From contig JAFWDH010000002.1 of NCBI GenBank assembly GCA_017513135.1, forward strand, positions 93,373-157,372: 64,000 bases of DNA, in the 5' to 3' direction. Positions 41,313 through 51,038 of the stretch are shown here, one piece after another. The translations under genes and the position numbers were made by a program. The notes under the pieces were generated by a model. It did no database searches and was not told the DNA's origin. It saw only the letters and a program-made list of their open reading frames with translations. Source of the stretch: Oscillospiraceae bacterium. GTDB taxonomy: Bacteria; Bacillota; Clostridia; Oscillospirales; Ruminococcaceae. Position 1 is the first letter of the stretch, and each line of letters starts with the position of its first letter.

Positions 41313-42526
41313 CAGCCGGATACCTCCGACTCCTCAGGCTCGATCCCGGGAACCGGTTCCTCTTCCGGAACGTAAGACCCGAAGTACTCCTCCTGAGTCA
41401 TTTCAAATCCTTCAGGTTCCGAGGCAGGATACTCCGTAGTTGTCTTCATCCCTTCAGATACAGTCCCATCAGGGTAGGCGATATAATCCGAAGCGGAGAG
41501 ACCGCTCAGCACCTTCCAGCAGCCTGTCTCAGCATCATATTCCCCGAGTTCCACATGCCTTTTCCTTATCCGTCCCGAGCTGTCTGCCCAAACGAAGGGA
41601 TCGTCGGAGCCGGCGCCTTCTATATAGTCCTCAAAAAGCCATAGCCCTTCCTTTGACCCTGCGCCAAGGGGCTCAACGATCACGTGCTGTCCGAGAAAAA
41701 GCCCTTTGCTGTTCTCCAGCTCAACATAGAAATAATATTTTGATCCGCTCTCCTCTTCTCTGCCTCCGATATACATCCCCTGCTGATTCTCAGCTGTCTG
41801 ATTGGTATCTATCCTGGCGACCGTTCCGTTCCAAACAGTATCATCCACGCGGCTGTGTATCGCGACAGATGTACCCTGAGGAAGACTTGCGATGTTCATC
41901 TCGCTTATCTTTCCCTTAACGATATAATCTCCCGCCTTCATCACGGTAATATACACATCGCTGCTGTCAGTCCCGTCAGAAACGCTTTTCACGGTCCCGT
42001 CCACATTGCATACAACATCAGTGTTCGCGGCAGAAGCTTCAAGGCTGCTGAGTTCATTCCTCAGTGCCTTTATCCTGTACTCTGTCTGCAGATTCTGGTT
42101 CCTCAGGCGCTGCCTTTCAAGATCATCATCAGTCATATCTATCAGTTCATTGTTGCTTGCTATGGCAGCCTGCTCCCGCTGTATATCGAGCTCTTTCTGA
42201 GCTATCTCAAGATAGATCGCGTCCGAGTCATATGAAAAGAGAACGTCGCCGAACTTGACTGTGTCACCCTCCTTCACATATGTCTCCCTGACCGTCTTGC
42301 TGCTGTCCTTCCGGAACTCAACTGTCTGCTGAGGCTCGACCATCCCGCCGTATCTGTTGGCACTGCCTGTGCTGAAAACAGAGACAGAACTTACCGGCAT
42401 CACATAGACGGCATCTCCGGACGCTGTCCTGAAAAACAGTAACCATACCGCAATCGCTGCGACAAGCAGAACTGCCGCGGTTATGATGATAACTGTCTTT
42501 TTATTCTTTATTTTCTTACTGCCCAT
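41312..42526 (-). CDS. MacA/HlyD-type adaptor, first of two
   Basis: 404 residues: N-terminal membrane helix (TVIIITAAVLLVAAIAVWLLFF), lipoyl half-motif VKEGDTVKFGDVLFSYD, a coiled-coil hairpin (about 100-150, IAQKELDIQREQAAIASNNELIDMTDDDLERQRLRNQ), the second lipoyl half and a barrel domain. An acidic Pro/Glu tail ends the protein. Shares its general fold but little sequence with the second adaptor. First gene of the efflux operon, separated from the upstream L,D-transpeptidase by a hairpin. Confidence 0.85.
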   Translation of the reverse strand: MGSKKIKNKKTVIIITAAVLLVAAIAVWLLFFRTASGDAVYVMPVSSVSVFSTGSANRYGGMVEPQQTVEFRKDSSKTVRETYVKEGDTVKFGDVLFSYDSDAIYLEIAQKELDIQREQAAIASNNELIDMTDDDLERQRLRNQNLQTEYRIKALRNELSSLEASAANTDVVCNVDGTVKSVSDGTDSSDVYITVMKAGDYIVKGKISEMNIASLPQGTSVAIHSRVDDTVWNGTVARIDTNQTAENQQGMYIGGREEESGSKYYFYVELENSKGLFLGQHVIVEPLGAGSKEGLWLFEDYIEGAGSDDPFVWADSSGRIRKRHVELGEYDAETGCWKVLSGLSASDYIAYPDGTVSEGMKTTTEYPASEPEGFEMTQEEYFGSYVPEEEPVPGIEPEESEVSG

Positions 42527-42536
42527 AAAAGCGCTC

Positions 42537-42573
42537 CAAAAACCGTATTAGAGCAGGTCCGGAGGCCTGCTCC
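42537..42573 (-). terminator. Hairpin after the L,D-transpeptidase, before the efflux operon
   Basis: GAGCAGG (42551-42557) and CCTGCTC (42566-42572); minus-strand tail TAATACGGTTTTTGG. Plausible terminator, with its T-run delayed. Confidence 0.5.
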
Positions 42574-42626
42574 TGATATTCTAGTGTTTTGCGTTTATCA
42601 GATTGTTGCCTCAAGATTAAGTTTTC

Positions 42627-43841
42627 TCACTGATTCCAGGGATTGTCAGGATCCGGATCAGTCGGATCCCAACCTCTGTTCGGGCTGGAAACGTCGATCT
42701 TTACCGGTTCTGGTTTTCCCAAAGGACCGGGATCGTCTGCGTCATCGTAGAAAGTGACCATGGTCCCTTCCGGACAGTGTGATACGACCCACAGCATGTC
42801 GCGCACAGATAGACGCACGCATCCTGCTGATGCGGAAGTTCCGAGTTTATTGTATTCTTCAAACTCCAGATCGCCGGGATCCGGAGAATAATACGGAACA
42901 GAGTGAAACAGGATAGATCCCACGATACCTGTTGCGTACATCCCGTACACGTCTCCGTAAAGAGGCCACCATGGGTAATACGGGGCCCAGCTCGAACTGA
43001 ATGGATCATCGTATGTGTAATATGTTCCGACCGGGGTGTCATCTCCGGTGGAGCAGACCATCGCCTTGTAGGGAATGGTATATTCGCCGTTCGAATCCCT
43101 TTTATATACCGTTACCGTATTCGCTGCACGGTTGACCTTATACGCGTACGTATATACACCATCGGAAGGAGTCTCCGCCAGCGCAAACTCCTCAACATCC
43201 ACCGCATACGAAGTTACGGTCTCATTTCCGCTTTTGTCCGCAGCGGTTAGCGTCACCGTGTAAGAACCTTCTTCTGAGGTATCCACGTTCGAGTCGACCT
43301 TGCATGACAGCTCTCCATCGACCGGATCCGTACAGGAGATCACGTTCGACATGGGATCGAAGCTTTCTCCTGTAAACAGTGTAACCGTGGGAGCTGCTAT
43401 CCTTATGTCAGGAGGAGCAGTATCTGTTACAGTGTAGAAGGCCGTGACCTCTTTTGAGACCTCTTTTCCGTATCTGTCTGTCTTGTAGAGCTTGTAGGTG
43501 ATCTCATAGTCGCCGCTCACGGATGTATCGATCTTCCTGTCGCCGTCGACAGACACGTTGCAGGTATGGCTCACGACAAGAGCGACTGGGTCTATCACTT
43601 CCGTCCCGTATTCGAAGGAGCCTCCGTTCTGCGCTGCGCGAAAACTTGTTCCCTTGAATCTGGAATTGACCTGCTCTTCATCCAGGAAGGATACAGAGAG
43701 ACTTTCCTCCGCTTCCCTGTTTGCCCTTTTCCTTCTGACTGAACCGGTAACGGCAGTTATTATCCCCCCGAACATGAGAAGCAGAATAACCAAAGCAACT
43801 ATACGCCTTGCGATATATACGCTGTGTTTTTTCCTTTCCAT
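42627..43841 (-). CDS. L,D-transpeptidase with Ig-like domains
   Basis: A 404-residue membrane-anchored wall enzyme. One N-terminal helix (IVALVILLLMFGGIITAVTGS), two Ig-like beta domains of the DUF5011/bacterial Ig type (about 70-225; DTAPPDIRI and DKSGNETVTSYAVDV), then a YkuD domain with catalytic motif HSVPYYSP and SAGCVRLS (Ser-His-Gly-Cys type; the Cys is in ASAGCVR). It should make 3-3 cross-links in peptidoglycan or attach proteins to it. Lies 30 bases after mfd. Confidence 0.9.
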   Translation of the reverse strand: MERKKHSVYIARRIVALVILLLMFGGIITAVTGSVRRKRANREAEESLSVSFLDEEQVNSRFKGTSFRAAQNGGSFEYGTEVIDPVALVVSHTCNVSVDGDRKIDTSVSGDYEITYKLYKTDRYGKEVSKEVTAFYTVTDTAPPDIRIAAPTVTLFTGESFDPMSNVISCTDPVDGELSCKVDSNVDTSEEGSYTVTLTAADKSGNETVTSYAVDVEEFALAETPSDGVYTYAYKVNRAANTVTVYKRDSNGEYTIPYKAMVCSTGDDTPVGTYYTYDDPFSSSWAPYYPWWPLYGDVYGMYATGIVGSILFHSVPYYSPDPGDLEFEEYNKLGTSASAGCVRLSVRDMLWVVSHCPEGTMVTFYDDADDPGPLGKPEPVKIDVSSPNRGWDPTDPDPDNPWNQ

Positions 43842-43871
43842 ATCAGTCCTCAGTTTTTACGCGATACCCAA

Positions 43872-46800
43872 TCACGCGCTCTCCTTTTCCTTTAGTTCCC
43901 TCAACGCATCCAGCACGGTGAAAATATCCGGCAAAGGGTCATCTGCGGGTGTGTCGCTTATAGTCAGGTATTTCTTTCCCCTGGCCGAATAGAACACTCT
44001 TCCCGGGATCGACTTCGCCGCGGCTTTCAGCTGTTCCTCGTTCAGGTCATCAATGTACATTAGCACCGCCCCGTTGCTGCTTCTTATCTCATAGAAACCG
44101 AGTTTAGCTGCATTTGCCCTTGCCGAGGATACGCTGCACAGCAGTCTGACACATTCCGGAATGGAACCGAAACGGTCTCTCAGCTCACTCACGACCTCGT
44201 CATACTCCTCCTTGCAGGTCACGTCGGCGATCCGCTTGTACATCTCGATCCTGCTCTCTATGTCCTCAATGTAATCATCGGGTATATAGGCGGATATCGG
44301 CAGATCTATGCGGCACTCCGTTTCCTTTTTGGGCGCTTTGATCCCCTGCTCGTCGCTTACCGCCTGCTCCAGTATGCGTATATAAGTCTCATATCCGACG
44401 TTCTGTATGTGCCCGCTCTGTCTGGCAGACAGTACGCTTCCGGCTCCGCGGATCTGAAGATCCCTCATAGCTATCTTGAACCCCGATCCGAACGCCGTGA
44501 AGTCACGGATCGCTGCCAGTCTCTTGGCTGATATCTCGTTGAGCACCTTATCCTTCCTGAACAGCAGCCAGGCATATGCCCTTCTGCTGCTTCTTCCGAC
44601 ACGCCCTCGGAGCTGATACAGCTGCGCGAGGCCTAGATTGTCAGCGTCTTCTATGATCAGCGTGTTGCAGTTGGAGATATCCACTCCCGTCTCTATGATC
44701 GTGGTGCATACAAGAACGTCGCACTCTCCCTCCACCATTCTTCTCCAGACTTCAGAGAGCTGCTGCTCGTTCATTTGCCCGTGAGCTATCTCTATCCTTG
44801 CCTCCGGTACCATTTCCTGAAGTTGAGCCGCTGTCCTGTCTATCGTCTCGACTCGATTGTGAAGGTAATAGACCTGACCTCCTCTGGACATTTCCCTGCG
44901 TATGGCATTTCTGACAGTATCACGGTCATATTCGGTAACATACGTCTGCACCGGATGCCTGTCCACAGGCGGGTTCTCGATCGTACTCATATCCCTGATC
45001 CCGCTCATTGCCATATTCAGGGTCCTGGGTATCGGCGTAGCTGACAGGGTAAGGACATCTACTCCCGGGAACTTCTCCTTGAGTTTCTCCTTGTGTGCGA
45101 CTCCGAAACGCTGTTCTTCGTCCACGATCAGAAGCCCGAGTTTTTTGAACTCTATGTCTTTCTGAAGAAGCCTGTGCGTACCTATGGCAATATCAACCGT
45201 TCCGTTCTTTATTCCTGCCACCCCGGCTTTAATGGCCTTGGCGTCCGCAAATCTTGAAAGCAGCGCTGTGCGGATAGGAAACGGATCCATCCTTTCCGTA
45301 ACGGTCTGGTAATGCTGCCACGCCAGGATAGTGGTGGGAACGAGGATCGCCACCTGGTACCCGTCACTTACGCATTTAAAGGCAGCGCGCAGAGCCACCT
45401 CGGTCTTTCCCACTCCTACATCTCCGCAGAGCAGTCTGTCCATAGGCTTCCTGCTTTCCATGTCCTTCTTTATCTCTTCTGCGCTTCTCAGCTGGTCCTC
45501 TGTCTCCTCATAAGGAAATCTGGCTTCAAAATCCCGCTGCCATTCGGTATCAGCGGAAAAACTGATCCCTTCCGTACTCTCTCTCTTGGCATAGAGCTCT
45601 ATGAGTTCCTTGGCCATTTCCCGTACGGATCTGTATACCTTCTGTTTTGTCTTCTGCCACTCTCCTGAATTGAGTTTATTCAGTGTGACTTTTGCATCAT
45701 CCTTTCCGGAAATATACGGGCTGACCATATCCAGGCTCGTGACCGGCACATAAAGCATATCGCCGTCGCGATAGCGGAGCGTTATGTAGTCGGCTACATA
45801 CCCATGGTGATCTATTCTCTTTATTCCGTCAAAGACGCCGATGCCGTGATTTCTGTGAACGACATAATCTCCCGGTTTCAGGTCCTCCAGGCTCCCGAAA
45901 GACTCCGAAGGTTTTCTCTGCCGTCTGGAAACACCTGACCGCCGCTCCTCATTGAACGAAGTGATCACTGCTATTCTGAGCGGAGCGAATTCGAATCCGG
46001 AAGACAGCGACCCTCCAGTGACGGCTACATGGCCTTCCGCCGGCAGTGACGCCCGGGTCACCTCAGATTCAAATCCTTCATTTGTGAGGTCTCCGCTTAC
46101 CGCTTCCGCCGCGCGACCGGTGCCGGCAAAGACCACACATCTGTATCCTGTGTTCCTGTAAGCGGAAAGATCCTCGGTGAGAACAGTTATCTCGCCGCCC
46201 CACCTGGGGACCGTATTTGAGTTTATGTTCACGATCGCGGACAGGACTCTTTCTCCGACTGCCCTCGTGAATGTCTCGCAGAGTACCCTGTCGTGTCCTG
46301 AGAACACAGAGTCCATGTCAGCATAAAAGCTTCCAAGGGCTTTTGTATAGAGCCCCTTTCCGGAATAATCCTCGAGATCGAAAGTATGTCTCTGCATCAG
46401 GTTCTTGTATCTGATCTCGAGCTCGACAGGCTCTGATATGAAGATAACCGAATCGGGCAGATAATCTGCAACTGTTTCCGGTTTTTCATAGCAGATATTG
46501 AGATATCTGTCAGGACAGGCGGGGAGTATCCCCTCTTTCATCTCCTGCAGATCAGTAGCTACCGCTGTCCTGAGCGGCCCCTCCTTCAGTAAAGCGCAGA
46601 ACTCCTCTATCCTGTTCTCATCATCGCCCCGGAATGATATCTCACGGGCAGGCGAGATATCCGCTTCTGTCAGGTCGCTGCTTCTTCTCTGCGTGTCAGG
46701 AGAGAATTCGGATATGCGGTCAACCTCATCTCCGAACAGTTCGATCCTCAGCGGCATATCCCTGTCGGCAGGGAACAGGTCGATGATGTCGCCTCTGACG

Positions 46801-47318
46801 GCATACTGCCCTCTTCCCTCCACTCTCTCGGTCCTCGTATAACCGGCATCTACCAGGAACATCGCCAATTCCCGCTGATCAAGTCTGTCTCCCTTACGGA
46901 TCTCCTTCAGTCTGGACAGATATACGCTGTGCGGTATCGTCAGAAGGCAGAGCGCCTCGACGGAACAGCAGATTATGTCAAGCTCCCCTTTAGCTGCTTT
47001 GCCGAGAACAGAAAGCCTTGCTACCTCCTCGTCTCTTGATACGCTCTCCACATCGAGGAGCGTTATCTCCCTGGAAGGCAGCGCCTCCACTCTCTCGAAC
47101 CCCAGAGCTCTGATATCATCTGCGGAACGAAAGGCATCGGCATCATTCTCAAATACGGCTATGACTTTTTCCCCGGTCCTGAGCGCGAATGCTGCAGCGC
47201 AGACGGCACGGTGTATCCTGTGCGCGCCGAAGAGTGCCGCCGCGGTGTGCTTTCCCTTCAGCGCGCCGGCCAGTTCCTCAATCTGCTGACTTTCAGCTAT
47301 AGCGTCAATAATCCTCAT
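43872..47318 (-). CDS. mfd: Transcription-repair coupling factor
   Basis: 1148 residues with Mfd domains in order: UvrB-like N-terminal module (1 to about 330), RNA polymerase interacting CarD-like domain (about 460-560, LKPGDYVVHRNHGIGVFDGI), SF2 helicase (LCGDVGVGKTEVALRAAFK Walker A, DEEQ box VDEEQRFGV) and TRCF domain at the C-terminus (about 985-1090). Removes stalled RNA polymerase and recruits UvrA. Overlaps pth by 4 bases. Confidence 0.97.
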   Translation of the reverse strand: MRIIDAIAESQQIEELAGALKGKHTAAALFGAHRIHRAVCAAAFALRTGEKVIAVFENDADAFRSADDIRALGFERVEALPSREITLLDVESVSRDEEVARLSVLGKAAKGELDIICCSVEALCLLTIPHSVYLSRLKEIRKGDRLDQRELAMFLVDAGYTRTERVEGRGQYAVRGDIIDLFPADRDMPLRIELFGDEVDRISEFSPDTQRRSSDLTEADISPAREISFRGDDENRIEEFCALLKEGPLRTAVATDLQEMKEGILPACPDRYLNICYEKPETVADYLPDSVIFISEPVELEIRYKNLMQRHTFDLEDYSGKGLYTKALGSFYADMDSVFSGHDRVLCETFTRAVGERVLSAIVNINSNTVPRWGGEITVLTEDLSAYRNTGYRCVVFAGTGRAAEAVSGDLTNEGFESEVTRASLPAEGHVAVTGGSLSSGFEFAPLRIAVITSFNEERRSGVSRRQRKPSESFGSLEDLKPGDYVVHRNHGIGVFDGIKRIDHHGYVADYITLRYRDGDMLYVPVTSLDMVSPYISGKDDAKVTLNKLNSGEWQKTKQKVYRSVREMAKELIELYAKRESTEGISFSADTEWQRDFEARFPYEETEDQLRSAEEIKKDMESRKPMDRLLCGDVGVGKTEVALRAAFKCVSDGYQVAILVPTTILAWQHYQTVTERMDPFPIRTALLSRFADAKAIKAGVAGIKNGTVDIAIGTHRLLQKDIEFKKLGLLIVDEEQRFGVAHKEKLKEKFPGVDVLTLSATPIPRTLNMAMSGIRDMSTIENPPVDRHPVQTYVTEYDRDTVRNAIRREMSRGGQVYYLHNRVETIDRTAAQLQEMVPEARIEIAHGQMNEQQLSEVWRRMVEGECDVLVCTTIIETGVDISNCNTLIIEDADNLGLAQLYQLRGRVGRSSRRAYAWLLFRKDKVLNEISAKRLAAIRDFTAFGSGFKIAMRDLQIRGAGSVLSARQSGHIQNVGYETYIRILEQAVSDEQGIKAPKKETECRIDLPISAYIPDDYIEDIESRIEMYKRIADVTCKEEYDEVVSELRDRFGSIPECVRLLCSVSSARANAAKLGFYEIRSSNGAVLMYIDDLNEEQLKAAAKSIPGRVFYSARGKKYLTISDTPADDPLPDIFTVLDALRELKEKESA

Positions 47319-47923
47319 TCGCTCTTTCCCCTGTTGTGTCTGCTCTGGGCAAGCTCCAGCTGTCCGGCCTTTATCAGTTCCTGAGCGGCTTCTATGTCAT
47401 CCATCCGCGACATTATTGCTTTCATATCTTCGGCCGAAGGCTTTCCGAGAACAAACTCCACGAGCTCGTCCCCTGAGGGTGTGTTGTTGCCGACTCCTAT
47501 CTTTATGCGCGGGAACTCACTGCTTCCCAGCGCTGATATGATGCTTTTGAGCCCGTTATGCCCGCCTGCCTCTCCTTTGGCCCTTATCCTGATCGTGCCT
47601 GCGGGAAGAGAGATATCGTCACAAAGCACCAGAACATGATCTGCAGGCACCTTGTAGAAACGGGCAGCTTCTCCTATCGCGTCGCCCGAACGGTTCATGT
47701 AAGTGAGCGGCTTCATGTAGAGGACCTGCCCGCATTCCTCTTTATGAAGAGCTGTCAGAGACCTGAACCTGTTCCTTGTCACGCTGAACCCTTTATCCTC
47801 AGCTATATGGTCTATAGCGATGAATCCCATGTTGTGACGGGTCCCCTCGTATTTTTTATCCGGATTGCCGAGTCCCGCAACGATCCACTCGACCCCGTTT
47901 TTGGAAAACAATCGTGAAAACAT
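47315..47923 (-). CDS. pth: Peptidyl-tRNA hydrolase
   Basis: 202 residues with IVAGLGNPDKKYEGTRHNMGF (catalytic His), MKPLTYMNRSG, VLCDDISLPAG and GGHNGLKSI, all conserved Pth motifs. Recycles peptidyl-tRNA dropped from ribosomes. AGGAG precedes the ATG. Upstream of mfd in the order also seen in Bacillus (pth-mfd). Confidence 0.96.
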   Translation of the reverse strand: MFSRLFSKNGVEWIVAGLGNPDKKYEGTRHNMGFIAIDHIAEDKGFSVTRNRFRSLTALHKEECGQVLYMKPLTYMNRSGDAIGEAARFYKVPADHVLVLCDDISLPAGTIRIRAKGEAGGHNGLKSIISALGSSEFPRIKIGVGNNTPSGDELVEFVLGKPSAEDMKAIMSRMDDIEAAQELIKAGQLELAQSRHNRGKSE

Positions 47924-48004
47924 ATGTTACTCCTGTGCACACGGCATTGGCCGGCAGGGTCTCCTGCCGGCTTGTTGCTGTATTTCTTTGTTTATGGGTG
48001 ACTG

Positions 48005-49804
48005 TCAGTCATCCAGTTTCAAAACTGCTGTGAACGCTTCGCTGGGGACCTCCACGGATCCGAACTTGCGCATGCGCTTCTTGCCTTCCTTCTGCTTCTC
48101 CAGCAGTTTCTTCTTCCTTGAGATATCTCCTCCGTAGCACTTCGCAAGGACGTCCTTCCTCAGCGCCTTTACGGTCTCTCTGGCTATGATCCGACCTCCG
48201 ACCGCAGCCTGGATCGGCACCTCAAAGAGCTGTCTGGGAATGTACTCCTTGAGCCTCTCCGCTGTCTTGCGCCCTCTCGCATATGCGTCGTCGGCAAAAA
48301 TGATGAAGGAAAGCGCATCGACCTGCTCCCCTGCAATTAGGAAATCCAGCCTTACCAGTTTGCTTTCCTTATATCCCTTTATCTCATAGTCCAGTGAAGC
48401 GTATCCTCTTGTCTTGCTCTTCAGGGCATCAAAGAAATCATATATGATCTCAGCCAGCGGCAGCTCATAATGCAGATCCACTCTAGTCTTATCGATATAG
48501 TTCATATCGACGAAACTGCCTCTTCTTCTCTGACAGAGGTCCATGATCGCCCCGACATAATCCGTCGGAGAGAGGATGTGCGCATCTACGATAGGCTCTT
48601 CCGTTCTGACGATAGTGGACGGATCGGGATATGCTGTCGGGTTGTCTATCTCCACCACTTCTCCCGTGTTGAGCGTTATCCTGTACACGACACTGGGAAC
48701 CGTAGTAACAAGATCCAGATCGAATTCCCTCTCGAGCCGCTCGGTAATTATCTCAAGATGCAGAAGTCCCAGGAACCCGCACCGGAACCCGAAGCCCAGC
48801 GCCCCCGAGGTCTCCGGCTCGTATGAAAGCGAAGCATCGTTGAGCGCAAGTTTTGAAAGCGCGTCCTTAAGCGCCTCGTAATCGGCACCGTCAGCCGGAT
48901 AAATCCCGCAGAAGACCATCGGCAGGACCTTTCTGTATCCCGGAAGCGGTGCGTCGCACGGCTTTTCCGCGGAAGTGACCGTGTCGCCCACTCTTGTATC
49001 TGCTACCCTCTTGATACTGGCGGTTATGTATCCGACTTCTCCTGCGGAAAGCTTTTCACAGGGTTCGTGAGACAGTGCGCGCATACGGCCCACCTCTACG
49101 ACCTGAAACTCCGCCTCAGTGCTCATCATCCTTATCCGGTCGCCGGCCTTGACAGTGCCGTCATAGACCCTGACATAAACTATGACCCCCTTGTAGCTGT
49201 CATACGCTGAGTCAAAAATAAGGCACTTGAGCGGGGCATTCTCATCACCGCCGGGAGGAGGGAAGTCGGTCGCCACTCTCTCCAGTACTTCCTCAACATT
49301 CGTGCCCAGCTTTGCCGAGATCAAAGGAGCGTCATCGGCAGGGATGCCTACATAGTCTTCCAGTTCCTGCCTGCACCTCTCCGGATCGGCAGAAACGAGG
49401 TCTATCTTATTTATGACGGGAAGTATCTCAAGATCGTTGTCCACTGCAAGATATGCATTGGCAAGAGTCTGCGCCTCAACTCCCTGAGTCGCGTCTACTA
49501 TAAGAATCGCTCCTTCACAGGCAGCAAGGCTCCTCGATACCTCATAATTGAAGTCAACATGTCCCGGAGTATCTATGAGGTTGTACTCATAGGTCTCTCC
49601 GTTCCTGGCTTGGTAGTTGATAGTCACGGCACTTGCCTTGATGGTTATTCCTCTCTCCTGTTCGAGTTCCATTCCATCCAGTATCTGGCCGCGCATCTCT
49701 CTGGAGTCCACCGCTTTTGTGATTTCCAGAAATCTGTCCGCAAGCGTGGATTTGCCGTGATCTATATGTGCAATTATGGAAAAGTTTCTGATGTGATCGT
49801 TCAT
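48005..49804 (-). CDS. lepA: Elongation factor 4 (LepA), back-translocating GTPase
   Basis: 599 residues. G1 [14 protein letters not shown]3 DTPGHVDF, G4 NKIDL, EF-G-like domains II and V, and the LepA-specific C-terminal domain ending after [25 protein letters not shown]. Start at MNDHIRNF is favoured: AGGAG lies 7 bases before it, whereas the earlier in-frame ATG sits on top of AGGAG. A hairpin (47950-47971) lies downstream, before pth. Confidence 0.97.
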   Translation of the reverse strand: MNDHIRNFSIIAHIDHGKSTLADRFLEITKAVDSREMRGQILDGMELEQERGITIKASAVTINYQARNGETYEYNLIDTPGHVDFNYEVSRSLAACEGAILIVDATQGVEAQTLANAYLAVDNDLEILPVINKIDLVSADPERCRQELEDYVGIPADDAPLISAKLGTNVEEVLERVATDFPPPGGDENAPLKCLIFDSAYDSYKGVIVYVRVYDGTVKAGDRIRMMSTEAEFQVVEVGRMRALSHEPCEKLSAGEVGYITASIKRVADTRVGDTVTSAEKPCDAPLPGYRKVLPMVFCGIYPADGADYEALKDALSKLALNDASLSYEPETSGALGFGFRCGFLGLLHLEIITERLEREFDLDLVTTVPSVVYRITLNTGEVVEIDNPTAYPDPSTIVRTEEPIVDAHILSPTDYVGAIMDLCQRRRGSFVDMNYIDKTRVDLHYELPLAEIIYDFFDALKSKTRGYASLDYEIKGYKESKLVRLDFLIAGEQVDALSFIIFADDAYARGRKTAERLKEYIPRQLFEVPIQAAVGGRIIARETVKALRKDVLAKCYGGDISRKKKLLEKQKEGKKRMRKFGSVEVPSEAFTAVLKLDD

Positions 49805-49828
49805 ATTCATTCTCCTGAAACTTACCAA

Positions 49829-49858
49829 ATTATAATAAGAATCTTAACATCATGTAAA
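49829..49858 (-). promoter_or_regulatory. Promoter of lepA
   Basis: Minus strand TTTACA (49858-49853), 18-base spacer, perfect TATAAT (49834-49829). Confidence 0.8.
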
Positions 49859-49914
49859 GCACTGCGCCATACAGTGCGGGTGGTTTCACCGCTCATCCGC
49901 CGTCCTCAGTTTTG

Positions 49915-49943
49915 TTGATTTATTAACATGTTTAAACTATTAT
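49915..49943 (+). promoter_or_regulatory. Promoter abutting the SGNH gene start codon
   Basis: TTGATT (49915-49920), 17-base spacer, TATTAT (49938-49943). Only 6 bases separate it from ATG at 49950, so the transcript should start at the start codon. Confidence 0.65.
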
Positions 49944-49949
49944 GTAACT

Positions 49950-51038
49950 ATGGAAAATGATGAAAACAAGAGCATATTCACATTTGATCCCGGCGAACCT
50001 CCCGAAGGGTTTATTGCCGTTGAGGAAAATGCCGAAGAAGATGTCGTATTTGACTGGGATCCGACCTACGATGCCGGCATCTATCCGGAAATGAGCGATC
50101 TGAACAGTGTATCCGAGGAAGACGAAGGCACAGAAAGCGACGCAGGCCCTTCCTTCCTGGAAAGATGCAGGGATTTCTTCAGATCTGTTAAGTTACCGTC
50201 CGTCAAGGTGCAGCTGCCAGCCATGAAGAGCATTTTCAAAAACAAGTATGTGATCAGAAGGGCAGTGGCTTTGGCCCTGATCGCTCTTTTGATACTGGTT
50301 CCCGCGGTCAGTCTGATAATCAGGGCAGTCCGGAACGGGAAGCCGGTCACCACCGAGAATGTGGGTCCTCTTCCCAGTGACGAAGTCGCTGTGCACCGTG
50401 TTCCTGTCTATTATGATTACGGCAAACCTGCCCCCGAATCGCCCGGCAGCACGGGATACTTCAATGATGCCGTCATAGTCGGAGATACACGTCTGGTGCA
50501 GCTGCTGCCCACTTACGGGATCGGTTCATTCCAGAAGGTCCTGTACGGAACAGCCGTCAGTGTGTCAAACGTTCTTGAATATGACAATGTGAATGCCGAC
50601 GGAGAGCCCGAGACATTCATTTCCGCCCTGACCGGAAAACAGTACGGGAAGATATACATCTGTCTAGGCCTCAATGAACTCGGCTGGGCTTATCCTGAAG
50701 TGTTCGAGGAAGACTACCGTACACTTATTACTCAGATCAGATCCATTCAGCCTACTGCGCTGATCTATCTTCTCGCCATCGTGCCGGTCAATGAAGCCCA
50801 GTTTGATAACGATTACATATATAATACCCGTATTCAGCAGTACAATTCGATGATCCTTTCTGTCGCCGAATCGAACAGGATCTATTATGTTGACTGTTAT
50901 GCGGGTATGGCAGATGCTTCCGGCGCTCTGAATCCCTCCTATACATCAGACGGATTCTATATCAATGAGACCGGTGCTGAAGCCTGGTGGAACTACATCG
51001 CTTCTCACACAGTTGATCCGGAGGTTTACGAAAATTGA
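49950..51038 (+). CDS. Membrane-anchored SGNH/GDSL-fold protein with altered catalytic residues
   Basis: 362 residues: an acidic, disordered cytosolic N-terminus (about 1-95), one membrane helix (about 102-126) and an extracytoplasmic SGNH domain (about 165-355). Block I reads VIVGDTRLV, with Thr 180 where the nucleophilic Ser normally stands (GDS), block III reads GLNELG, and block V reads DGFY (334-337), where DxxH should supply the catalytic His. Both residues thus differ from active esterases. No Shine-Dalgarno; the promoter touches the start codon, so the mRNA is probably leaderless. Overlaps the DUF4358 gene by 4 bases (TTGA). Confidence 0.8.
   Translation: MENDENKSIFTFDPGEPPEGFIAVEENAEEDVVFDWDPTYDAGIYPEMSDLNSVSEEDEGTESDAGPSFLERCRDFFRSVKLPSVKVQLPAMKSIFKNKYVIRRAVALALIALLILVPAVSLIIRAVRNGKPVTTENVGPLPSDEVAVHRVPVYYDYGKPAPESPGSTGYFNDAVIVGDTRLVQLLPTYGIGSFQKVLYGTAVSVSNVLEYDNVNADGEPETFISALTGKQYGKIYICLGLNELGWAYPEVFEEDYRTLITQIRSIQPTALIYLLAIVPVNEAQFDNDYIYNTRIQQYNSMILSVAESNRIYYVDCYAGMADASGALNPSYTSDGFYINETGAEAWWNYIASHTVDPEVYEN

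Noticed and set aside
47949..47972. GCCGGCAGG/CCTGCCGGC hairpin between lepA and pth as a terminator
   Set aside because: No U-tract on the minus strand; could slow polymerase but is not listed as a terminator.
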